Shown: positions 16,271-23,927 of the stretch, piece by piece
Layout: the number at the start of each line of letters is the position of its first letter
Numbering within the stretch: the stretch's first letter is position 1
Assembly: GCF_008629655.1 (NCBI RefSeq)
Contig: NZ_VWSG01000016.1
Coordinates: forward strand, 1 to 57,204
Direction: 5' to 3'
Length of the DNA: 57,204 nt
From: Paenimyroides baculatum
Lineage (GTDB): Bacteria; Bacteroidota; Bacteroidia; Flavobacteriales; Flavobacteriaceae
The notes under the pieces: model-generated
Seen by the model: the letters and a program-made list of their open reading frames with translations, nothing else
Database searches by the model: none
What the model was told of the DNA's origin: nothing
Program-made: the position numbers and the translations under genes

Positions 16271-17431
16271 TTACTTTTCTTGTTTAGCCGTAAAATTAAA
16301 ACCGGCGGCACGCCCCACCTTATCGTACCCGAAACGGTTCTTGATACGGTCCATTGCCTGGTATAGGACAGTCATTTCCTGGGTATCTTCAAACAAATTG
16401 ATCTGCAGGCTTCCGCGTACCAGCCCCGTAAAGCGAATACCGATGAGGCGTATGCGCATGCGGCGGCTGTAGAGCCTGTCAAACAATTCACGAACCGTTT
16501 TGGTAAGGATGTTGTCGGCAGAAGTATATGCGATCTTTGCCTGTTTTGTTTCGGTATCGAAATTGGCATAACGGATTTTTACCACCACGGTTGAAACCAG
16601 CCACTGTTCGCAGCGCAGCTGGTACGCCAGTTTTTCTACCATTCCGCTGATGAACGCGTGAAGCATGTACAGATCTATGGTATCCTGGTCAAATGTATGT
16701 TCTGTAGAGACCGACTTGCGTTCGGTATACGGTTCTACCTGCGAGAAATCGATACCGTTTGCCTTTTTCCACAGATCGATGCCGTTTTTACCGATCATCT
16801 GCTGTAGTACCTCCACAGGCATTTCAGCTAATGTATGAATTTGGCGCACGCCGATGCGAGAAAGCAGCTGGAAGGTGGCATCGCCCAGCATGGGTATTTT
16901 TTTTATGGACAGCGGATTGAGGAACGGACGTACGCCATTTGAAGCAATTTCAATTCTCCCCGCAGGTTTGGATTCGCCCGTACCTATTTTTGCCACCGTT
17001 TTGTTTACCGACAGGGCAAAAGAAACCGGCAGCCCCGTGTGGCGGGTGACCGACTGCATGAGTTCCTGCGTCCATTGATAAGCTCCGAAGAACTTATCGA
17101 TTCCCGTAATGTCTAAATAATGTTCGTCGATACTTGCCTTTTCAACCACGGGTGCTTTTTCTTCAATGATTTCGGTAACGGTACGTGACAGCAGCGAATA
17201 TTTTTCCATATCGCCTTTGATCACCTTTGCTTCGGGACACAGGCGCAGTGCCATTTTAAGCGGCATTGCAGAACGTACGCCAAAATACCGGGCTTCGTAC
17301 GAACACGATGCCACAACGCCCCTGTCGCCCCCGCCGATAATGACCGGAATATTATGTAAACTACTGTTTCCCAATCGTTCACACGATACAAAAAACGTAT
17401 CCATATCCATATGTACAATTGCCCGTTCCAT
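16271..17431 (-). CDS. dinB: Y-family DNA polymerase (DinB/Pol IV-like)
   Basis: 386 aa. Catalytic residues: D9 in HMDMDTFFVSCE and D102-E103 in ASIDEHYLDITG. The palm-finger motif VVASCSYEARYFGVRSAMP (39-57), the HhH KIPMLGDATFQLLSRIGV near 185 and the little-finger domain to the C-terminus are complete. It inserts opposite damaged bases. First gene of the operon with dnaE2 and the AlkB gene, divergent from the S24 regulator with only 78 bp between the start codons, which places all three repair genes under a control region shared with that regulator. Confidence 0.92.
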   Translation of the reverse strand: MERAIVHMDMDTFFVSCERLGNSSLHNIPVIIGGGDRGVVASCSYEARYFGVRSAMPLKMALRLCPEAKVIKGDMEKYSLLSRTVTEIIEEKAPVVEKASIDEHYLDITGIDKFFGAYQWTQELMQSVTRHTGLPVSFALSVNKTVAKIGTGESKPAGRIEIASNGVRPFLNPLSIKKIPMLGDATFQLLSRIGVRQIHTLAEMPVEVLQQMIGKNGIDLWKKANGIDFSQVEPYTERKSVSTEHTFDQDTIDLYMLHAFISGMVEKLAYQLRCEQWLVSTVVVKIRYANFDTETKQAKIAYTSADNILTKTVRELFDRLYSRRMRIRLIGIRFTGLVRGSLQINLFEDTQEMTVLYQAMDRIKNRFGYDKVGRAAGFNFTAKQEK

Positions 17432-17452
17432 TTTACGTGTATTTTATCCAAG

Positions 17453-17491
17453 CAAAATTAGTACGTTATGTATCATAATTAATTATATTTG
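17453..17491. promoter_or_regulatory. divergent promoters and candidate operator between dinB and the S24 regulator
   Basis: Two perfect TAnnTTTG boxes face away from each other: TAATTTTG on the minus strand (17453-17460, for dinB) and TATATTTG on the plus strand (17484-17491, for the regulator). Between and over them lie two inverted repeats, TTATG-TAT-CATAA (17466-17478) and ATAATTAATTAT (17475-17486). A protein bound here would block both promoters. That the S24 regulator is this protein is an inference from position. Confidence 0.6.
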
Positions 17492-17509
17492 TTGCTAAAA
17501 ATTATAGCA

Positions 17510-18274
17510 ATGTCTATTTTATCAGAAAATATGCGGTACCTGAGAAGTCAGACAGGGACCTCACAGCAAAAGACCGCAGACGCCCTTGTGATTACCCGCG
17601 GCAGGTATGCTAAGTATGAAGACGGGGCATCGGAACCACCCGTGGAACTGCTTATTAAGATATCGAGGTATTTTCATGTGAGTATTGATCTGATGGTTTC
17701 TGCCGACCTGCGTAAAATATCTTTAAAGGAACTGATGGAGCTGCCCGACAACCGGATACTGCTGCCTGTTAAGACTGATGAAACAGGTGAAAAAAGGATT
17801 GAGATTATTCCCCACAAAGCATCTATGGGGTACTTGGAAGGCTACAGCGATCCCGAATATATTGAAAACCTGCAGAATATTTCACTGCCGTTTTTGGGGT
17901 CGGGAACCTACCGTGCCTTTCCTGTTGAAGGAGATTCGATGCCGCCGCAAAAGGACGGATCGTTAATTATTGGAAAGTATCTTGAAAAAGCTACCGATCT
18001 GAAAAAGGGAAAAAGCTATGTGTTTGTAACGCGCAGTGAGGGAATTACTTATAAAAGACTTTTAAAAGCTGAAAAAGATACCGTTACCGTAGCAGCAGAC
18101 AATTCTTTTTACGAACCTTACAGCATAGCGCTTGCAGATATTTTTGAGATATGGGAATATACCTGCAGCATTGCAACAGAAGAATTTACGAAAGAAGATT
18201 TTAATACAGATCAGCAACAGATTATAGAGCTGCTTAAGGAATTGAAAAAGGAGGTAAATGAGTTGAAGAAATAA
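17510..18274 (+). CDS. XRE-family regulator with LexA/UmuD-like S24 peptidase domain
   Basis: 254 aa from the ATG at 17510; a longer frame would begin inside the promoter. N-terminal XRE helix-turn-helix (residues 6-63: MRYLRSQTGTSQQKTADALV...YAKYEDGASEPPVELLIKIS). The S24 domain follows, with the Ser-Lys dyad at Ser143 (EGDSMPP) and Lys182 (ITYKRL). The segment KASMGYLEGYSDPEYIENL (103-121) corresponds to the cleavage loop, but the family's Ala-Gly is Met106-Gly107 here, so self-cleavage is uncertain. Divergent from dinB-dnaE2-alkB; probably the local damage-response repressor. Confidence 0.88.
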   Translation: MSILSENMRYLRSQTGTSQQKTADALVITRGRYAKYEDGASEPPVELLIKISRYFHVSIDLMVSADLRKISLKELMELPDNRILLPVKTDETGEKRIEIIPHKASMGYLEGYSDPEYIENLQNISLPFLGSGTYRAFPVEGDSMPPQKDGSLIIGKYLEKATDLKKGKSYVFVTRSEGITYKRLLKAEKDTVTVAADNSFYEPYSIALADIFEIWEYTCSIATEEFTKEDFNTDQQQIIELLKELKKEVNELKK

Positions 18275-18313
18275 TTAATATGAATTTTAATTTATAGGAT
18301 CAGATTACTAAAT

Positions 18314-18514
18314 TCAATCTAGGAATGCTACAACTTCCTCATACGGTAGACCGCTATACATACAGAATTCGGTAACCGAGACGTAACTGTTTTCAGGTTT
18401 ATCAAATAGTTGCCGTACCGCTTTTAGAATACGGATGCTTTGCCGATAGCTTTTACCGGTGATGCGCTGGATGTCTTTAGGATAAATACACAGTCTTACT
18501 TCCTGCTTTTTCAT
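18314..18514 (-). CDS. small helix-turn-helix-like protein, 66 aa
   Basis: Basic N-terminus and a likely helical fold: YPKDIQRITGKSYRQSIRILKAVRQ (residues 11-35) looks like a winged-helix or excisionase-type recognition region, followed by SVTEFCMYSGLPYEEVVAFL. It lies 9 bp downstream of the ATPase gene and is presumably co-transcribed with it. I do not know the family; a DNA-binding adaptor for the ATPase is a guess. Confidence 0.6.
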   Translation of the reverse strand: MKKQEVRLCIYPKDIQRITGKSYRQSIRILKAVRQLFDKPENSYVSVTEFCMYSGLPYEEVVAFLD

Positions 18515-18523
18515 AGCTATTCA

Positions 18524-19123
18524 TTATAAATTAAACGAGTTGTTAAACTCTATAGGGTTTAGCTTACGGTACAGCAATTCGGTGAAATTTTTGCCGTACT
18601 TTTCTACAAGCGCGGCTTTATTCAACCGGGTACTAATGTGGGTATTATCTGCTGCATGTAGCAATCGAAACTGCAACAATTTCTTTATCACTTCTGTATC
18701 CAACTTAAATTGTTCCAGTCCCAGGTCATCAAAACAATACGATATATCTTTAGAAACATACTGTTGTACGGTATGTGTGCCAAATCGTTCATAACAAAAC
18801 GCTACTTCCCTACTACTGCGTATGATATACTGTCGGTTGGTTTGAAAGAATGGTTTTAACAAATGCAGCAGGCTGGTTTTGCCGCTGTTTCCGGGTCCGG
18901 TAACCAATAATCCTTTCTGAAGGTTGATTCCGTATAGTGCACATTCTTCTTTGTTTGCTGTTGCGTAAACTAACAACCTGTATAGCTGCTGACTTTGTGA
19001 CGGGTGAATGCGGTAACTGCTGCCATACAGAATTCTGCCCTGCTGTTGCAGATACTGCATGCATTTGAAATAGTTGTATTGTCGGTTACCTTTTTTGAGT
19101 TCGAAGGTTTGATTGATGTTCAT
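18524..19123 (-). CDS. DnaC/IstB-like AAA+ ATPase
   Basis: 199 aa. Walker A GPGNSGKT (76-83), Walker B YCFDDLG (129-135) and a helical sensor region (VIKKLLQFR). The order and short length are those of helicase-loader-like ATPases (DnaC, IstB). No transposase is next to it, so IS21 membership is unlikely. N-terminal helices (residues 10-55) may bind a partner such as the 66-aa protein encoded 9 bp downstream. Role unknown; its position between the S24 regulator and a phage-like cassette suggests an element-derived function. Confidence 0.75.
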   Translation of the reverse strand: MNINQTFELKKGNRQYNYFKCMQYLQQQGRILYGSSYRIHPSQSQQLYRLLVYATANKEECALYGINLQKGLLVTGPGNSGKTSLLHLLKPFFQTNRQYIIRSSREVAFCYERFGTHTVQQYVSKDISYCFDDLGLEQFKLDTEVIKKLLQFRLLHAADNTHISTRLNKAALVEKYGKNFTELLYRKLNPIEFNNSFNL

Positions 19124-20086
19124 AATTGCTTATTTATTCTGCTAAATAAGTTGGTAACCGATTGGACTATTCCCACCTTGGGATAAAAAAATTTTACTAT
19201 AACGTGGAATTAAATGAGGATTTTTGTTAGTATTTTCATTTTCAAGTGATATAAGTATTAAGGTTTTCGAAACCTTAAAAATTTATGCTTTTTAATCATT
19301 CTGGTTTTTACAATTACATTTTGTTTTTTGATTCTCTTCTTTTCGGATGAAAAGAAGCAAAAATCTTTTCTTTTTTTATCTTGCCGTATCACTAAAACGG
19401 TCGACTACGTTTTGTAAGCTAAATCATAAAAACGTCGCTTTGCTCCCTTATGATTTCGCACTCACTTCAACTTGTCAACACTCGATTTTATGATAATGGC
19501 GCTTTGATTCTTGTTATTACAATATTCAAATTTTAATCAAATCCTTATGTTGAACAATCACGAATTTAAAGGCGACATTATTTTTTAACGAGTGTCAACT
19601 CTTTGAAGAAAAGGAATAAATCAAATACGACCGTAGGGAGCGATTATTTGATTTCCTTTAAGAAAAGTTTGTTGACCGTTGAAAAAATAGAGTCTTGATC
19701 TTTTGTAACTTTTACATCAAGGTAAAAGTTAAAGAAAAGTTTTACTACTCCGAATTATTCTACTTCTCACTATTTTAATTAAACAATTTACCTTCATTTT
19801 TTTAGGTGGCATGTTTTAAATTTTACTTTAGACTTCGAATAATATACAGTAAAAGCTTAAATAGGGCTTAACCATATACACAAAAAGAACTTTGGGCTCA
19901 TTACTTTATAACATCCTTACCTATAAAATACGCCCCTTTATAGTCATTTAATGCCATGTGATGCCATTTGGAACGGACTGAAAATATTCACATTGTTTTA
20001 TGCACAACTTTGGCACAGGTAATCCTACAACTGTTGCAACAAAAAGGAACCACAAAATTTTTATTCATTCTAAAAAATTAGAAATT
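19124..20086. other. 963-bp non-coding region rich in inverted repeats
   Basis: No credible gene. Perfect inverted repeats: CTTCTTTTC-GGAT-GAAAAGAAG (19336-19357); AAATCATAA...TTATGATTT (19421-19456, 18-nt loop); AACTTTTAC-ATCAAG-GTAAAAGTT (19707-19730). A short direct repeat ATGCCATGTGATGCCAT lies near 19951-19967. None is followed by a good T-tract. CAACTTTG at 20005-20012 may be the -7 box for the downstream four-gene cassette. Confidence 0.55.
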
Positions 20087-20842
20087 ATGGCTTCACAAGA
20101 TGGTATTTTTAAGATTAAGGGAACCCTGGGAGGTGTTACCTTTTACAAGACCAAAGACGGACATTTGGCACGTGAAAAAGGCGGGATAGACAAAAAGCGT
20201 ATGGCGAAAGATCCTGCGTTTAAACGTACCCGTGAAAACGGAAGTGAATTTGGCAGAGCCGGTACTTACGGGAAGTATCTGCGCAGTGCTTTCAGACCCA
20301 TGTTGAACAACACGTCGGACAAACGGGTGGTAAGCAGACTGGTTAAGGATCTGATGACGATTATTAAAACCGATACGGTTAATGCCCGTGGCGAACGCAC
20401 ACCGGTTGAAGGGAATTTTGAACTGTTACGCGGATTCGAGTTTAACAGTAACGGACTTTTAAGTAATACCCTTTACGTGCCTTACAACGCTTCGATTGAC
20501 CGTGCATCGGGAGCAGCGAGTATTGAACTTCCGGAACTAGTTCCCGAACAGATGATCAGTGCGCCAGCAGGAACCACTCATTTTAAAATTGTTGCGGGTG
20601 CTTCGGAAGTGGATTTCCAAGCAGGAAATTCATTGACGGCTTATACCGGAACGGCAGAAATTCCGTGGGATAATACGTCACTGGCTCCGTTAACTCTTGA
20701 TCTGGCACTTACGGCAGCAAGTTCACTGCCGCTGGTACTGCTTTTGGGTGTAGAATTCTACCAAGAAATCAACGGCGTATTTTATATGCTGAACAACGGT
20801 TCGTATAACGCGCTGGCTGTGGTTAACCTTAGCAAGCAGTAG
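20087..20842 (+). CDS. conserved hypothetical protein, first gene of a lysis-like cassette
   Basis: 251 aa from the ATG at 20087; an upstream in-frame ATG at 20000 overlaps the likely promoter. The N-terminus MASQDGIFKIKGTLGGVTFY-KTKDGHLAREKGGI resembles a group of Bacteroidota proteins that begin with GxLGxxxFYKxxxGxxxxR and are known only as DUF6266-like or hypothetical. A basic region follows (KRTRENGSEFGRAGTYGKYLRSAF), then a beta-rich C-terminal domain with Ala/Leu-rich strands. No signal peptide. Followed by DUF5675 with a 1-nt gap. A structural or substrate protein is possible; function unknown. Confidence 0.75.
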   Translation: MASQDGIFKIKGTLGGVTFYKTKDGHLAREKGGIDKKRMAKDPAFKRTRENGSEFGRAGTYGKYLRSAFRPMLNNTSDKRVVSRLVKDLMTIIKTDTVNARGERTPVEGNFELLRGFEFNSNGLLSNTLYVPYNASIDRASGAASIELPELVPEQMISAPAGTTHFKIVAGASEVDFQAGNSLTAYTGTAEIPWDNTSLAPLTLDLALTAASSLPLVLLLGVEFYQEINGVFYMLNNGSYNALAVVNLSKQ

Positions 20843-20843
20843 T

Positions 20844-21257
20844 ATGCTGGTGCTGAAACGTATTTATCTGGCAACAGCCGTGCGTGGTGAGCTTACCTTG
20901 AACGGAAAGCACATAGCCTATACCATTGAACTGCCTTGGCGCGAAAACAAAAAGCGTATTTCGTGCATACCCGAAGGAACCTATATTTTGAGAAAAAGGT
21001 ATTCTGAAAAATTCAAATGGCACTTTGTATTGCTTGATGTTCCCAACCGCAGCGGCATACTGATACACCCAGCGAACGATGCGCAGAAGGAACTGCAGGG
21101 CTGTATTGCACCGGTAACCAAAATTACAGGCGAGGGAAAAGGCATACTGTCGAGAAAGGCACTACAGGTACTTACAGACGCCTTGGAACCGTACCGTACA
21201 AGCGGACAAATTAAAATATGTATAACCTCTAATACTTCAGAAAATGGAAAACAATAA
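20844..21257 (+). CDS. DUF5675 family protein
   Basis: 137 aa. RGELTLNGKHIAYTIELPW (residues 14-32), IPEGTYILRKRYSEKFKWHFVL (43-64) and ILIHPANDAQKELQGCIAP (72-90) are typical of DUF5675, a family frequent in phage-like loci of Bacteroidota. The His...Gly-Cys arrangement in the last motif recalls L,D-transpeptidase-type active sites, so a cell-wall role is conceivable, but no activity is established. Coupled to its neighbours: it starts 1 nt after the first gene and its end overlaps the third gene by 14 nt. Confidence 0.82.
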   Translation: MLVLKRIYLATAVRGELTLNGKHIAYTIELPWRENKKRISCIPEGTYILRKRYSEKFKWHFVLLDVPNRSGILIHPANDAQKELQGCIAPVTKITGEGKGILSRKALQVLTDALEPYRTSGQIKICITSNTSENGKQ

Positions 21258-21489
21258 TGTAATGGAGCGTGCAATGGCACCGACTCCCAAATTCTTTAAG
21301 ACCCTGCGTACCGTAGGACTGGTACTGGCAGCTGTGGCAGGAACTATTTTAACTGCGCCGATAGGATTGCCGGTAGCAGTGGTAAACATTGCGGGTTATC
21401 TGGCAGTTGCCGGAGGTGTGCTGTCGGCAGTATCGCAGATCACTGTTGACAATACAAAAACTGCGGTTAAAAAAGAAAGCAATGGCTGA
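21244..21489 (+). CDS. small membrane protein of the lysis-like cassette
   Basis: 81 aa with two hydrophobic stretches, VGLVLAAVAGTILTAPIGLP (residues 24-43) and VVNIAGYLAVAGGVLSAVSQ (46-65), flanked by a polar N-terminus and a lysine-rich tail (KTAVKKESNG). Size, two transmembrane segments and position directly behind DUF5675 are those of a holin-like protein, though no holin family is recognised. Overlaps both neighbouring genes. Confidence 0.7.
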   Translation: MENNNVMERAMAPTPKFFKTLRTVGLVLAAVAGTILTAPIGLPVAVVNIAGYLAVAGGVLSAVSQITVDNTKTAVKKESNG

Positions 21490-21661
21490 AGGCAGAAACT
21501 GGTTTATGGGCGGAATGCTGCTTTCCTGCTCTTACAGCCTGCTGCAGGCAGATGTATTTAAGACGGTTGCGCTAGCAATTATAGGTACGCTGACGAGCTA
21601 CCTGTTTGGCAGACTGCTGGCAGTGGCAGCCAAATGGTTCCACAAGAAAAAGGACTATTAA
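21482..21661 (+). CDS. 59-aa membrane protein, last gene of the lysis-like cassette
   Basis: ATG at 21482 overlaps the previous gene by 8 nt. The product has a hydrophobic core (FMGGMLLSCSYSLLQ, then TVALAIIGTLTSYLFGRLLAV) and a basic end WFHKKKDY, i.e. one or two membrane helices with a cytoplasmic positive tail. Followed at once by a strong terminator, which closes the four-gene operon. Function unknown; holin partner or anchoring peptide are the options. Confidence 0.65.
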   Translation: MAEGRNWFMGGMLLSCSYSLLQADVFKTVALAIIGTLTSYLFGRLLAVAAKWFHKKKDY

Positions 21662-21664
21662 TTT

Positions 21665-21701
21665 AAAAGGGATTGTCTCTGATGAGGCAGTCCCTTTTTT
21701 T
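21665..21701 (+). terminator. terminator of the four-gene cassette
   Basis: AAAGGGATTG / CAGTCCCTTT stem (one G-T pair), 12-nt loop, followed by T7. It begins 4 nt past the stop codon of the last gene. Confidence 0.8.
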
Positions 21702-21968
21702 AACTGATGATTTGTTGATGTCCCTACTACATAGTCAGTTAAGCTTACGCGGATAGCTGATTGTGATATTTTCAGTGTTTTTAATTTGTGGTTTCCTTTT
21801 TTACCATTTATCGATTTAGGAACATGTTTATAACGATTTTCCAGCAAGGAATTTGAAAAATTGCAATAAAAAACGTAATTTTAAGTAACCGGATTGTTTT
21901 AGTACTGAATACATGCTGGAGAACCGACCAACTTACTAATTTTTAGTTGTTAACTTAAATCATAAATT

Positions 21969-22526
21969 ATGCAGAAGAAATCAATAGGTATTATTGTAGG
22001 TTCTATTAGAAAAGATGCCTACACTAAGAAAATAGCAGATTTTTTAATATCGAAAACACCAGAAGGCTATAGTCTTGAAACTATCGACATTGCAGATCTG
22101 CCATTATATAATCAAGATTACGATGAAGCGGACGAGCCTGAAAACTATTCAAGTTTTAGAAAAAAAGTAAAAGCTAAAGACGGTATTATATTTATAACAC
22201 CAGAGCATAACAGGTCTGTACCTGCAGCATTGAAAAATGCACTGGACGTAGGTTCAAGACCTCATGGTAAAAATGTGTGGGATGGTAAACCTTGTTTTGT
22301 GATATCATCATCTGTGAGCGGTATAAGCGGTTTTGGAGCCAACCACCACTTGAGACAAACACTTACCTTTCTTAATATGCCTACGCTGCAGCAACCCGAA
22401 GTATATCTTCCGAATGTTCAGGATTATTTTAATGACAAAGGAGAACTTATTAAAGAAGATACCGCTTCTTTTCTAATAAAGTCTTTAAAAACTTATCTGG
22501 ATTTTGCTTCAAAGTTTATAAAATAA
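21969..22526 (+). CDS. NADPH-dependent FMN reductase family protein, copy 2
   Basis: 185 aa, same length as copy 1 at 1793-2350 and differing at about 11 positions (for example H34Y, T35S, N40D, T54A, I62S, Y99H, S130T). All flavodoxin-fold motifs are unchanged, so both copies should be active. The upstream 80 bp (from TTTAG-ACTGAATACAT to the ATG) are conserved as well, whereas flanking DNA beyond that and the 3' side differ. Followed by its own terminator. Confidence 0.92.
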   Translation: MQKKSIGIIVGSIRKDAYTKKIADFLISKTPEGYSLETIDIADLPLYNQDYDEADEPENYSSFRKKVKAKDGIIFITPEHNRSVPAALKNALDVGSRPHGKNVWDGKPCFVISSSVSGISGFGANHHLRQTLTFLNMPTLQQPEVYLPNVQDYFNDKGELIKEDTASFLIKSLKTYLDFASKFIK

Positions 22527-22614
22527 CTATTAAAAAAATAGCATCGAATTACGTTTTTAAACATAATCCGTTTTTATTAATTTTTAGAAGATAAATTAAT
22601 CTCAAATAAATACT

Positions 22615-22639
22615 AAAGCTGTCTTAATGGACAGCTTTT
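22615..22639 (+). terminator. intrinsic terminator after FMN reductase copy 2
   Basis: AAAGCTGTC / GACAGCTTT stem with a TTAATG loop, followed by a short T-run. It differs entirely from the terminator of copy 1. Confidence 0.65.
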
Positions 22640-22772
22640 AAATTATTGGTACTGTAATACTTGACAATTTATATTTATTATTTTTAATATAAGAAGCCCA
22701 ATTATTAATAATTGAGCCTCTTGAAAATTTGACTATAAGGATGTGAAAATTTTCTGAACATAAAGGACTATT

Positions 22773-23225
22773 TTAACTTTTCTTTTCTATAACATACGCC
22801 TTAACGCCTGCCATTTTTCCATTTTCAAACTGCCATACATCGCAATAATCGTACTGATTATAATTACCCTCTTTATCCTTTAATGTTATCTGACCTGTTA
22901 CGATTACGAAGTTTCCCTCTTCTACAGTTGTATCGACAGTAAATACAGGTGGTTCCCAATAAAATTCTTTCATATATTGTCGGACATCTTCCTTACCTGT
23001 TAAGATCTGTTCACCTACAAACACCCATCTGGTATCTTCTGTACAATAAGCTAAGAAATTTTCATACTTGCCTTTTTTTACAAACTCGTTGGCTTCGTGT
23101 AATATTGCTGCGTTGCTCATTTTTTTCTGTTTTTTTATTTGATTGTCTATTTGATTATTAATCTTTTGCGGATAAAAGGAGCAGGTCATCATGACCAGTG
23201 CTATACTTAAAATTTTTTTACACAT
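22773..23225 (-). CDS. SnoaL/NTF2-like protein with N-terminal export sequence
   Basis: 150 aa from the ATG at 23225 (MCKKILSIALVMMTCSFYPQ); a GTG further upstream is less likely. Residues about 36-150 form a SnoaL_2/NTF2-like fold: NAAILHEANEFVKKGKYENFLAYC, TWRWVF-like TRWVFVGEQILTGKEDVRQYM, and the strands TVEEGNFVIVTGQITLKDKEG and YCDVWQFENGKMAGVKAYV. Such proteins are often stress-responsive and of unknown catalysis. The export segment is unusual for the family; initiation at the internal ATG (MSNAA) would give a cytoplasmic form. Divergent from the HxlR regulator, its probable controller. Confidence 0.78.
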   Translation of the reverse strand: MCKKILSIALVMMTCSFYPQKINNQIDNQIKKQKKMSNAAILHEANEFVKKGKYENFLAYCTEDTRWVFVGEQILTGKEDVRQYMKEFYWEPPVFTVDTTVEEGNFVIVTGQITLKDKEGNYNQYDYCDVWQFENGKMAGVKAYVIEKKS

Positions 23226-23352
23226 AATAATATTATTTTTTTTCTGAAACAGTTGCAATTTCACCAGCTATCAAGAACATACTAAGCCCTGCTAAAGCTT
23301 TAAATATTTTTATTATTTTATTGTTAATAATTCACTTACTTTACTAACGAAG

Positions 23353-23388
23353 CAAATTTATTGTATTAATATGCAATAATGTATATTA
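23353..23388. promoter_or_regulatory. promoter and candidate HxlR operator in the divergent intergenic region
   Basis: On the minus strand TAAATTTG (23360-23353) fits the -7 box for the SnoaL-like gene. Immediately upstream lies an inverted repeat TAATAT-N10-ATATTA (23367-23388) in the place of the -33 element. A winged-helix dimer could bind there; the link to the HxlR protein is by position only. Confidence 0.45.
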
Positions 23389-23424
23389 GCAGCTAATTGT
23401 ACGGTACTATAAAAAAGGTAAGTA

Positions 23425-23787
23425 ATGGGAAGAATTAAAGAGACGTCGACAAATTTTGAAAACAAAAAAATTCTAGCGGATGAATGTTCTGAGGTATATG
23501 CTGCAAATATCATTGGCGGGCAATGGTCACTTGTGATTTGCTCATGGTTAACAAACGGTAAAATGAGATTTGGTGAACTGAAAAAAGCTATTCCAAATAT
23601 TACAGAACGTATGCTGACAATGCAGTTGCGTAAACTTGAGGAGTATAATATTCTTACCAGAACTGTTTATGCAGAAGTTCCGCCAAAGGTTGTTTATGAA
23701 CTGACTGAAATTGGCTACGAACTGAAACCTATCATCAGACAAATGGAAAAATGGGGAGAACGACACAAAAACCTAAAGATAGAATAG
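23425..23787 (+). CDS. HxlR family transcriptional regulator
   Basis: 120 aa, normal length. The winged-helix signature IIGGQWSLVICSWLTNGKMRF (residues 30-50), FGELKKAIPNITERMLTMQLRKLEEYNIL (50-78) and the wing TRTVYAEVPPKVVYELTEIGYEL are complete. Family members often sense electrophiles or oxidants and control divergent oxidoreductase or SnoaL genes. Here it diverges from the SnoaL-like gene with 199 bp between start codons. Confidence 0.92.
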   Translation: MGRIKETSTNFENKKILADECSEVYAANIIGGQWSLVICSWLTNGKMRFGELKKAIPNITERMLTMQLRKLEEYNILTRTVYAEVPPKVVYELTEIGYELKPIIRQMEKWGERHKNLKIE

Positions 23788-23837
23788 TATCTGTTTATTA
23801 ATTGAAATGGTGCATAATTGTTGGGAAAATGCGGAAT

Positions 23838-23872
23838 GAGGAAAAGTTATTATATTCGTTAATAATTAAGTT
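23838..23872 (+). promoter_or_regulatory. promoter-like block, copy 1 of 5
   Basis: GAGGAAAAGTTATTATATTC-GTTAATAATTAAGTT, 56 nt before the propeller-like lipoprotein gene. TATATTCG (23851-23858) is in the position of a TAnnTTTG -7 box with C in place of the second-last T. GGAAT and CGTT also occur with a 19-bp spacing that recalls ECF-sigma promoters. The block recurs at 25356, 27418, 28760 and 33011. Confidence 0.6.
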
Positions 23873-23927
23873 GTGCGACATTATGAATTACATCACGCTA
23901 AAAGAATTAATCAAAAAATAAGATAAA

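Noticed and set aside
1793..22526. Composite transposon bounded by the two FMN reductase copies
   Set aside because: The copies are metabolic genes without terminal inverted repeats or transposase, so they are treated as a duplication only.
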